From positions 1 through 6,247 of the forward strand of contig DAOUMU010000492.1 in assembly GCA_034409055.1 (NCBI GenBank): a DNA stretch of 6,247 bases, read 5' to 3'. This document shows positions 1-4,949 of the stretch, in pieces (position 1 is the stretch's first letter; each line of letters opens with the position of its first letter). This DNA comes from DAOUMU01 sp034409055. Its GTDB lineage: Bacteria > Chloroflexota > Anaerolineae > 4572-78 > J111. The notes under the pieces are model-generated. The model was not told the DNA's origin. It made no database searches and saw nothing but the letters and a program-made list of their open reading frames with translations. Both the position numbers and the translations under genes were made by a program.

Positions 1-157
1 CATACCCCGTAGCCGGGACCTCCCCATACCCCGTAGCCGGGGCATCCCCATGCCCCGGAGCCGGGACCTCCCCATGCCCCGGAGCCAGGGCATCCCCATA
101 CCCCGTAGCCGGGACCTCCCCATACCCCGTAGCCGGGGCATCCCCATGCCCCGGAGA
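1..157. repeat. 24-bp tandem repeat array with 96-bp higher-order period, translated in the ATPase gene
   Basis: Six full 24-bp units (starting at 1, 25, 49, 73, 97 and 121) and a 13-bp partial unit are visible. Units 5 and 6 are identical to units 1 and 2, and the partial unit begins like unit 3, giving a 96-bp higher-order period. On the minus strand each unit encodes an octapeptide of the type ATGYGEVP / APGHGDAP. At 37-58 and 133-154, CCGGGGCAT and ATGCCCCGG form perfect 9-bp arms around CCCC. The array runs off the left edge, so its full length is unknown. Confidence 0.95.
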
Positions 158-2737
158 GGCTGCCAGCGAGATCAGCCCCAACTGTTCCAGAACGTTAAGA
201 TCATCCGCCAGACAGGAACCATTGCCCTGCTGGGGATAAATACCGCTCAGAGTCTGGACAGCAAAGCTTGGTCCGATGACACTGGCCACTTTTAGAGTCA
301 ATTGCTGTTGAGAAGCGAGGTGGTCAATGCGACTGGCAATGACCTCCTGAATCGTGTTAATAAAGTCCAAGTCATGTAAATCGGCGATATCAGGTGCCAG
401 GCGGCACTGGCCCTTACTGATCTCAATCAGGCCCGCGTCATGCAGAGCTTGAGCCAATTGCTGGCTAAAGAAGGGATGGCCCGCCGCTTTTTCTCGAAGC
501 AGTGTTACCACCGGCTCAGGTAGCCGGGGCATCCCTATGCCCCAGAGTGAGGCAACACCCAACCGCTGGCAGACCAGCATCAATGCCTCTTCCACAGGCA
601 ATGTCTCCAGTCGCAACTGGTGGGTGTTTGTTCTTTCGAGCAAATGGTTGTATTCGGGCGGTACCGGATCAACCATTGGCCGGGTGACAACCACCAGAAA
701 TAAGGGTTGCACCAGTTGGTAGACTTGTTGCAACAGGGTCCACGAAGCAGAGTCAAGCCAGTGGGCATTCTCCAATATCAGTAGTTTGGGGGATTGCGCG
801 ACAGAGGTTTGTAGCAACTGCACCAGGAGTTGCCGGGTATTGTCGGCCCGGACTTCGCCGCTCATTTGGGCGGTCAAATCATTATCGGGTAAATCCAGCG
901 GGATAACGGCCTTGAGGAGGGGGGCCAGACGGGCCAACTCTGGGGCTGCTTCCAGTTGGGCCAGGATATGTTCATGCCATGCTTCCAGGGGTAGGGCGTC
1001 CAGATTAAACAGTTGCCTGAAGATAGGTCGCCAGGCGTAATAAGGAGTCGATTTCTCAATCGGATCCCCCCTGCCCAGAAAGCTGGTCACGTTTAAGGTG
1101 ATCGCCTGTTGCAATAATTCTTCCACCAGCCGTGACTTACCAATCCCGGCTTCACCTTCGATGATAACCATATTACTTGAGTTGCTTCGGAGCAGGGCCT
1201 GCAATCCCTCGACCAGGATGGCCTTTTCCTGCGTTCGCCCGATCATCTCGACTTCCAACACCGGTTCGGCCAGCTTTGGATCTTCGATCCCTCTGGAGAG
1301 AGGATATCCCGTAGAGAGGGCATCCCTATGCCCGGCCTCGCTCTCACGTAGAGAGGGTATCCTACTATGAATTCCTGAAGTAGCCGCCATGGATCCAATT
1401 GTGGGGCGATAGACTGCTACATGCTCAGCTTGACCTTGAGCGGCGCGAACGGCGCGAACGGAGAGAGGGGGCAGAGAGTCAAAGGCAATGTGAGGTTGCG
1501 CCGCCAAATAGGTCTCTTCATCGCACAGGACTGAGGCCAGCCCATCGAGTGGGTCCTGGGCCGCAGCTTGCATCAACTGCTCGGCCAGGTTGACCACGTC
1601 TCCAATCATTGTATATTCACGGCGGGTCGTATTGCCAATCGAACCGCAGAAGGCTTGCCCGCTGGCGACCCCAATAGCGCCACCCAGCCCCAGTTGGCCG
1701 AGTTTGGCCTGTATGTCCAGGGCCGCTTGCACCCCCCGCACAGCATCATCTTCGTGGGCCAGGGGCGGCAGACCCAGCGCGGCTACCAAGGTGACCCCTT
1801 TGTCGTTCATGCTTAACCTGTTGATGCTGCCCTCACAATGGTAAAGGGCTGTCTGCAAAGTACGGGTGACCGTCTGGATTTGGGCCAGGGAGGTGGTTTT
1901 TTTCAAATCGGGCAGATTAACAAAGAGAACTGTCATCGAGCGCACTTCAGCCGGCCAGCCACCTGGCCCGGCAGTCAGGTGGGCCATAATGGCCCCGGGG
2001 ATATAAGCTTGCAAGCCAACCTCGGTTTCTGGGGACAGGTCTGGGGCAACCATAGACCGGGGAGGTAAAGGCGAGCGCATCGTCTCCAGCCGGACATTGC
2101 CCGTGGCCAGAGACTGGCCCACGCAATCATCCTTCACAAGCGCCCAGACTTGAGGTGAGAGAACAACCTCGCCCGGTTGGGCCTGTTGTCCGGCCCTTTC
2201 CGCCTGCGCCAGAGGTTGGCCGGTAACCACAAATTCCCAGCGCTTATATACACCGCCCAGATGCAAGGTCAAGACCTGACCGGTTCCAACCGCCACCCGC
2301 GCGGAGAGATGGACGCCCTCCGTACTGTCATAGCTATTGAGATACTGTTGCACGGCCAGACTGCATTGGGCAGCCCGGTGAGTGGCTACGCCCAAATCTT
2401 CTTCCAGAGTCGGCAGCAAACCAGCCCGGGCCGGCCAAAGGGCCAAAAGGGTCTTGCTGGTGAATTTTACCACATCGCCTCCATGGGCGGTGATAAGATC
2501 AATGAGTTGGCCGAAATAAGTATTGAGCTTGTGGGCCAGTACTTCTGCTCCGGCCGGACCGCGTTTAGCCAGGCGTTCGGCCAGGCTGGTAAAACCGGAG
2601 ATGTCCACAAAGAGGACGGCAGCAGGTAAGGACTCCGCAATGGGTTCAGCAATGGAGGTAGGATCAGAGGCCAGACGACGGGTGATCAAGATAGGGACAT
2701 AGCTGGCCAGGGTATCAAGTAACGTGGTGGTGGTCAT
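1..2737 (-). CDS. sAC-like tandem cyclase-domain / P-loop ATPase protein, 3' end outside window
   Basis: I translated the minus strand from the ATG at 2737-2735 and found 912 codons with no stop to base 1, so the gene is complete at its start and cut at its end. AAGGGG lies 7 nt before the ATG. Domain C1 (about residues 38-210) has the metal motif FVDISGFT (D45) and GGDVVKF (K91). Domain C2 (about 264-410) has GVASGQAFCG and REYTMIGDVVNL. A P-loop ATPase follows, with Walker A GEAGIGKS (528-535) and Walker-B-like LLILENAHWLD (652-662), then a helical region. This is the order of soluble adenylyl cyclase (C1-C2-ATPase). Oddities: the second metal Asp of C1 is Lys95 (FTSKTLL where the family has FAGDALL); the C2 transition-state Arg is Gln387 (NLAEQ for NLAAR), although the family's adenine-contact Lys313 and Thr376 remain; the second acid of Walker B is Asn657. 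I infer a cytosolic signalling or regulatory ATPase with probably inactive cyclase domains. Four stretches of repeat DNA are translated in frame. The architecture is sure; loss of activity is inference. Confidence 0.93.
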   Translation of the reverse strand, partial: MTTTTLLDTLASYVPILITRRLASDPTSIAEPIAESLPAAVLFVDISGFTSLAERLAKRGPAGAEVLAHKLNTYFGQLIDLITAHGGDVVKFTSKTLLALWPARAGLLPTLEEDLGVATHRAAQCSLAVQQYLNSYDSTEGVHLSARVAVGTGQVLTLHLGGVYKRWEFVVTGQPLAQAERAGQQAQPGEVVLSPQVWALVKDDCVGQSLATGNVRLETMRSPLPPRSMVAPDLSPETEVGLQAYIPGAIMAHLTAGPGGWPAEVRSMTVLFVNLPDLKKTTSLAQIQTVTRTLQTALYHCEGSINRLSMNDKGVTLVAALGLPPLAHEDDAVRGVQAALDIQAKLGQLGLGGAIGVASGQAFCGSIGNTTRREYTMIGDVVNLAEQLMQAAAQDPLDGLASVLCDEETYLAAQPHIAFDSLPPLSVRAVRAAQGQAEHVAVYRPTIGSMAATSGIHSRIPSLRESEAGHRDALSTGYPLSRGIEDPKLAEPVLEVEMIGRTQEKAILVEGLQALLRSNSSNMVIIEGEAGIGKSRLVEELLQQAITLNVTSFLGRGDPIEKSTPYYAWRPIFRQLFNLDALPLEAWHEHILAQLEAAPELARLAPLLKAVIPLDLPDNDLTAQMSGEVRADNTRQLLVQLLQTSVAQSPKLLILENAHWLDSASWTLLQQVYQLVQPLFLVVVTRPMVDPVPPEYNHLLERTNTHQLRLETLPVEEALMLVCQRLGVASLWGIGMPRLPEPVVTLLREKAAGHPFFSQQLAQALHDAGLIEISKGQCRLAPDIADLHDLDFINTIQEVIASRIDHLASQQQLTLKVASVIGPSFAVQTLSGIYPQQGNGSCLADDLNVLEQLGLISLAASPGHGDAPATGYGEVPATGYGDALAPGHGEVPAPGHGDAPATGYGEVPATGY
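520..546. repeat. Single in-frame copy of the GTAGCCGGGGCATCC palindromic repeat
   Basis: GTAGCCGGGGCATCC followed by CTATGCCCC matches the array unit at 1-157. It encodes WGIGMPRL (about residues 732-739) within the ATPase region. The flanking protein reads naturally without it (GVAS-LPEPVVTLLREKAAGHPFF), so it looks like an insertion of about 24 bp that kept the frame. Confidence 0.75.
1294..1366. repeat. Cluster of diverged palindromic repeats in the C2-ATPase linker
   Basis: Three related copies lie close together: GAGAGAGGATATCCC, GTAGAGAGGGCATCCCTATG at 1311-1330, and GTAGAGAGGGTATCC at 1348-1362. All share the pattern GTAG-N(4)-GGG-YATCC of the family seen at 1-157, 520 and 2796. They are translated in the linker at about residues 457-481, between C2 and Walker A, where an insertion would be tolerated. 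Confidence 0.7.
1442..1459. repeat. 9-bp tandem duplication in the C2-ATPase linker
   Basis: GGCGCGAAC occurs twice in direct succession. On the coding strand it duplicates a Val-Arg-Ala step (SVRAVRAAQGQAEHVAVYRP, about residues 427-445) just before the typical end of a cyclase domain. Confidence 0.7.
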
Positions 2738-2744
2738 TGGGTAA

Positions 2745-2750
2745 CCCCTT
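2745..2750 (-). promoter_or_regulatory. Ribosome binding site of the cyclase/ATPase gene
   Basis: The minus strand reads AAGGGG, then 7 nt (TTACCCA), then ATG at 2737. It supports this ATG as the start of the long frame. Confidence 0.6.
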
Positions 2751-2793
2751 TTGCGCCTGGCCCCAATCATATCGGTTCGTTTCAAACAGGTTG

Positions 2794-2820
2794 CCGTAGC
2801 CGGGGCATCCTTTACCCGGC
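2794..2820. repeat. Intergenic copy of the GTAGCCGGGGCATCC repeat
   Basis: CCGTAGCCGGGGCATCC is followed by TTTACCCGGC, giving a degenerate palindrome. It shares 15 or more bases with the copy inside the ATPase gene at 520 and with units at 1-157. It lies about 57 bp before the start codon of that gene, which shows that the family is dispersed and not confined to coding sequence. Confidence 0.8.
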
Positions 2821-2830
2821 AAGTTATTGA

Positions 2831-3027
2831 GGTTCTTCAGGAATTTCCGTGGAATCGCTCAGAGGGGACACGTGCACCTGCGCCGCAAGTGCAGGTGTCG
2901 ACAGATACCCGACATATCGTGGCACAGCCATTTTTTGCCACAAGATGTAGGCCCGGATTTGTCAACACCTGCACTGCGCGCAGGCGCACGTGTCCGGGCC
3001 GAGCGCCACGGAAAATCCCAAAGAGCC
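2831..3027. mobile_element. 197-bp MITE-like foldback, ISL3-type ends, with 8-bp target duplication
   Basis: The ends read GGTTCTTCAGGAATTTCCG (left) and, on the opposite strand, GGCTCTTTGGGATTTTCCG (right). The complementarity continues inward nearly to the centre: GGACACGTGCRCCTGCG, AGTGCAGGTGTYGACA, and an apical GTGGCA (2919-2924) / TGCCAC (2936-2941). GTTATTGA occurs at 2823-2830 and again at 3028-3035, directly flanking the element, as an 8-bp target-site duplication. Termini starting GGYTCTT and 8-bp AT-rich duplications are traits of ISL3-family insertion sequences as I remember them. There is no credible transposase gene, so it would move in trans. It separates a candidate promoter from the cyclase/ATPase gene. 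The structure is directly seen; the family is inference. Confidence 0.8.
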
Positions 3028-3103
3028 GTTATTGAGTTGAAAAGGTGCCCGTTTACTACGATGGGTAATATGAGTATCAGGATTTACACTTTACATTGCG
3101 CAC

Positions 3104-3116
3104 CCTGTAATACAGG
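3104..3116. promoter_or_regulatory. 13-bp perfect palindrome, possible operator
   Basis: CCTGTA-A-TACAGG is a perfect inverted repeat. It lies about 55 bp downstream (leftward) of the candidate -10 at 3169. It could be a regulator site, but no second copy was found in the window. Confidence 0.25.
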
Positions 3117-3168
3117 CCGAGTGAGTCATATCGGGGACCAGGCTCTTGATATTAATAATATTAAATTA

Positions 3169-3198
3169 AGTATACAAAGAGTCTTAAGGGATGTACAA
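3169..3198 (-). promoter_or_regulatory. Candidate sigma-70 promoter reading toward the cyclase/ATPase gene
   Basis: On the minus strand TTGTAC (3198-3193) and TATACT (3174-3169) are separated by 18 nt. The -10 matches the consensus at 5 of 6 positions; the -35 is weak. It lies in an AT-rich stretch. If used, the transcript would carry a leader of more than 400 nt containing the whole MITE foldback. Confidence 0.3.
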
Positions 3199-3231
3199 TG
3201 GGCCATAAGGCACATTACCCTGTCAACGGAA

Positions 3232-3249
3232 CGACCAACGACCAACGAC
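3232..3249. repeat. Short heptamer tandem repeat (CGACCAA)
   Basis: CGACCAA is repeated about 2.6 times next to the terminator of the DUF1232 gene. It resembles the short tandem heptamers scattered through many bacterial intergenic regions. Confidence 0.6.
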
Positions 3250-3297
3250 AAAAAAAAACCACAACAGCACAGCAAGCCGCGCCACTGTGGCTTTCTT
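3250..3297 (-). terminator. Rho-independent terminator after the DUF1232 gene
   Basis: The minus strand reads AAAGCCACAGTGGC, a loop, then GCTGTTGTGG followed by nine T. The arms pair over about 14 positions with several G-U pairs. It begins about 13 nt after the stop codon at 3311, as expected for an intrinsic terminator. Confidence 0.6.
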
Positions 3298-3310
3298 TTA
3301 ATAGTGTTTC

Positions 3311-3703
3311 TCAAATCCCAATCAACGATATTATGAAACCAATGATCAAAACCGCCAATACAAGCCAAATACCAATGATAATACCGGCAGCAATCCGATT
3401 TATCGGCTTACCCTGATTTATGAGTACCTGTGCTTTTTCCCGAGACTCAACCAGAACAGGCGAAGGAATCATTTTTAGAGCAAGCACAACACCTATAGGA
3501 ATTAAAATAAGATCATCTAAATAGCCTAAGATGGGAATAGGGTCGGGAATCAAATCTATGGGGCTGAAAGCATATCCCACAACACACGCGGCAAAAATTT
3601 TAGCGTACCAGGGTGTGCGCGGGTCCTTGTAAGCCAGATAAAGCGTATACGTCTCTATTTTGAGTTGCCTGGATCGGTGCTTCCAATTTTCGAAAATTTC
3701 CAT
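3311..3703 (-). CDS. DUF1232 (YkvA-like) membrane protein
   Basis: The protein of 130 residues carries the DUF1232 core: YLAYKDPRTPWYAK (22-35), the signature SPIDLIPD (47-54) and GYLDDLILIPIG (60-71). The core is hydrophobic. A second strongly hydrophobic stretch (about 104-129) near the C-terminus is a probable transmembrane helix, so I expect an inner-membrane protein. The family's biochemical role is not known. I chose the ATG at 3703 because the homology begins directly after it; a TTG at 3718 in the same frame would add five residues (MLIGT), and neither start has a strong ribosome binding site. A terminator follows at 3297-3250, so it is likely a single-gene unit at this end. Upstream lies the 3' end of a decayed group II intron. 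Confidence 0.85.
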   Translation of the reverse strand: MEIFENWKHRSRQLKIETYTLYLAYKDPRTPWYAKIFAACVVGYAFSPIDLIPDPIPILGYLDDLILIPIGVVLALKMIPSPVLVESREKAQVLINQGKPINRIAAGIIIGIWLVLAVLIIGFIISLIGI

Positions 3704-3790
3704 AGTTCCGATAAGCAAAGGCTTTCTGAAACCAACTCACCCACGCAAGACTACACTCACTCAGAGGCGCGGCTGTTGGGGGCGGCACGC

Positions 3791-4215
3791 CGGGTAGAGG
3801 CGGCACGCTTTGCGACCTGCCGCCCCCCCACAGAATCGGACGCGCGGAACTCCCGCATCCGGTTCCTCGGTTCCAACTCTTGTGACCAAGTTGGAAACCC
3901 ATCAGGCGACACCCCGATGGGCCGCGCAACGTAGCTGGGCTACCCTGTCACCTGTTGCTGGCGGTCTGTTGAGACGGTTTGTAGACTCGAAGTCCTTCCC
4001 GTCTTTCCTCCCAACAACGCGCTATGCCCGGCTTTGTCTTCCCTGCGGTGGGTCGCCCTTCGGCAGGCTCAGGACAGACTTGGGCCTCACTTCCCCACCT
4101 TCCCGGTCATTTCTGACCCTCGGTACTATGCATGCCCCCCTCTTCGACCCCGGTGGTGTCCTGCTCACTCACCTTAACGTGCCCAGGACTGCTGCCTTAT
4201 TTCGCTCTGCCGTAC
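3791..4215 (-). ncRNA. Decayed ORF-less group II intron (domains V and VI recognisable)
   Basis: The 3' part on the minus strand contains a domain-V-like 33-mer at 3865-3833: lower stem GAACCGGAT / GTCCGATTC, upper stem GCGG / CCGC and a two-base bulge. A domain-VI-like hairpin follows, with arms at 3799-3805 and 3818-3824 and inner stem CGC/GCG. The sequence then ends CTACCC, as in the second intron at the right edge. Upstream are further hairpins (3870-3897, 3898-3921 and 3932-3944), consistent with a structured RNA. Decay is visible: the AGC triad of domain V is AAC, its cytosine faces an A, and the upper loop is not a clean GNRA tetraloop. No reverse transcriptase fits in 425 nt. The 5' end at 4215 (GTACGGC, near the group II GTGYG consensus) is a guess; it could lie elsewhere. 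Domain V is probable, the extent uncertain. Confidence 0.5.
4055..4075. repeat. Dispersed CCTTCGGCAGGCTCAGG-type repeat inside the intron remnant
   Basis: CCTTCGGCAGGCTCAGGAC differs at one base from the CCTTCGACAGGCTCAGGAC motif that I recall as a scattered repeat in many environmental bacterial genomes. It lies within the putative group II intron, where it may be a later insertion. The identification rests on memory only. Confidence 0.35.
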
Positions 4216-4755
4216 TCCCAACTCAGATAATCTTTTCGCTGTAAGCTCACGCCTATCCTCTTGGGCATAATAATAACGTGTAAACTCAGTGAAATCCTTT
4301 TTCTCATCCAAAAAGTAGCCGCTTCGAAAGGGATTGTTTTGAGCGAAGGCCAATGGATCAGTATCAAAAACATACCGAACCTCATATAATAAACATGGCC
4401 GCTCATCTTCATCTTTCTCCCAACGAAGTTCTTTCCGAAAAGCAAAAATCCCTTTTTCCTTGACCACGGTCAGCCTCATTGGGTCAATATCACGAACCTT
4501 TTGGTCTCTCTGATAAACGTTGACTTCTATTAAATCATCAAGTTCAACTATAGCCAACGTACCGTTTACGATAGTGATATGATATTTTCCAACTGCCTTG
4601 CCATTAATTATCTGACCTGCACCCTCCATCATCTCAAACAACTCGTTATCATAAAAAAGTAGAACATGGTGGTAATCGGAGTAATGCGGATGGGCCGCCA
4701 AGACATAAGGTGGTTCATAATGACTTTTTCCTTCAAGAAAGAAGGGTAATTTCAT
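4174..4755 (-). CDS. Hypothetical protein, C-terminus probably replaced by intron sequence
   Basis: I do not recognise this 193-residue protein. The start is well supported: AAGGAAAG lies 4 nt before the ATG. It is soluble, rich in acidic and aromatic residues, without a signal peptide or membrane segment. Its middle (about 50-130) alternates short hydrophobic and charged stretches (KYHITIVNGTLAIVELDD, IEVNVYQRD, LLYEVRYVF), suggesting a beta-rich fold. The tail (about 150-180, DEKKDFTEFTRYYYAQEDRRELTAKRL) looks helical. The last 13 codons overlap the presumed 5' end of a group II intron; if the boundary is at 4215, the native part is residues 1-180, cut in phase 0, and the end VRQSEIRQQSWAR is translated intron. 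It follows an attC-like site by about 40 bp and the AlkZ-like gene in the same direction, with a lower apparent GC than the ATPase gene, as for a gene cassette. Function unknown. Confidence 0.75.
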   Translation of the reverse strand: MKLPFFLEGKSHYEPPYVLAAHPHYSDYHHVLLFYDNELFEMMEGAGQIINGKAVGKYHITIVNGTLAIVELDDLIEVNVYQRDQKVRDIDPMRLTVVKEKGIFAFRKELRWEKDEDERPCLLYEVRYVFDTDPLAFAQNNPFRSGYFLDEKKDFTEFTRYYYAQEDRRELTAKRLSELGVRQSEIRQQSWAR

Positions 4756-4792
4756 AAATCTTTCCTTAAAAAACGAAATGATGGATTTCGAC

Positions 4793-4949
4793 GTGCCCGC
4801 TAACGCTTGAGTTTAGCCGATTGCGGGTTAGCGAAGATACCTCAATCATCAGAATGATTGTGGCCTAAACTACCTTCAATGTTGATGTGTATGGTAGTGC
4901 CAAACAAGGCCGACTCCTGCTTACACAAGATTTCTTCTAGCCGGCACTA
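4793..4949 (-). other. attC-like foldback between two genes (integron cassette site candidate)
   Basis: On the minus strand the stretch opens with GTGCCGGCTAG, containing the stop TAG of the AlkZ-like gene, and closes with GTTAGCGGGCAC; these arms are nearly complementary. Just inside lie CTTGTGTAAGC and GGCTAAACTCAAG, also complementary apart from a few bases. The segment CGGCTAAACTCAAGCGTTAG differs at one base from the right end of the aadA-type attC as I remember it. Inside is a strong hairpin, CAATCAT / ATGATTG (4843-4859), and AGTTTAGGCC pairs alternatively with GGCTAAACT. Against attC: the right core GTTAGCG departs from GTTRRRY, the left core lacks AAC, and the length of about 155 bp is at the long end. 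Confidence 0.4.

Noticed and set aside
1..157. CRISPR array
   Set aside because: The 24-bp units are contiguous with no unique spacers and continue an open coding frame.
50..2629. Several plus-strand and alternative minus-strand open frames of 60-150 codons, the longest at 2177-2629
   Set aside because: They lie opposite or out of frame with the continuous 912-codon minus-strand frame, whose translation has clear cyclase and ATPase motifs. Their own translations show no family features.
1..2737. Pseudogene with frameshifts in the cyclase/ATPase gene
   Set aside because: Codon-by-codon reading gave no stop or frame change; all repeat insertions preserve the frame.
3233..3297. Terminator serving the plus strand
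   Set aside because: The T tract follows the hairpin only on the minus strand, and no plus-strand gene precedes it.
2751..3336. Plus-strand open frames of 94 and 169 codons
   Set aside because: They run through the MITE foldback, the repeat copy and the terminator; the translation is Arg/His/Cys-rich noise from palindromic DNA.
3600..4244. Open frames at 3600-3929 (minus) and 3810-4244 (plus)
   Set aside because: Both overlap the structured group II intron remnant; one also overlaps the DUF1232 gene. No start signals or protein-family features were seen.
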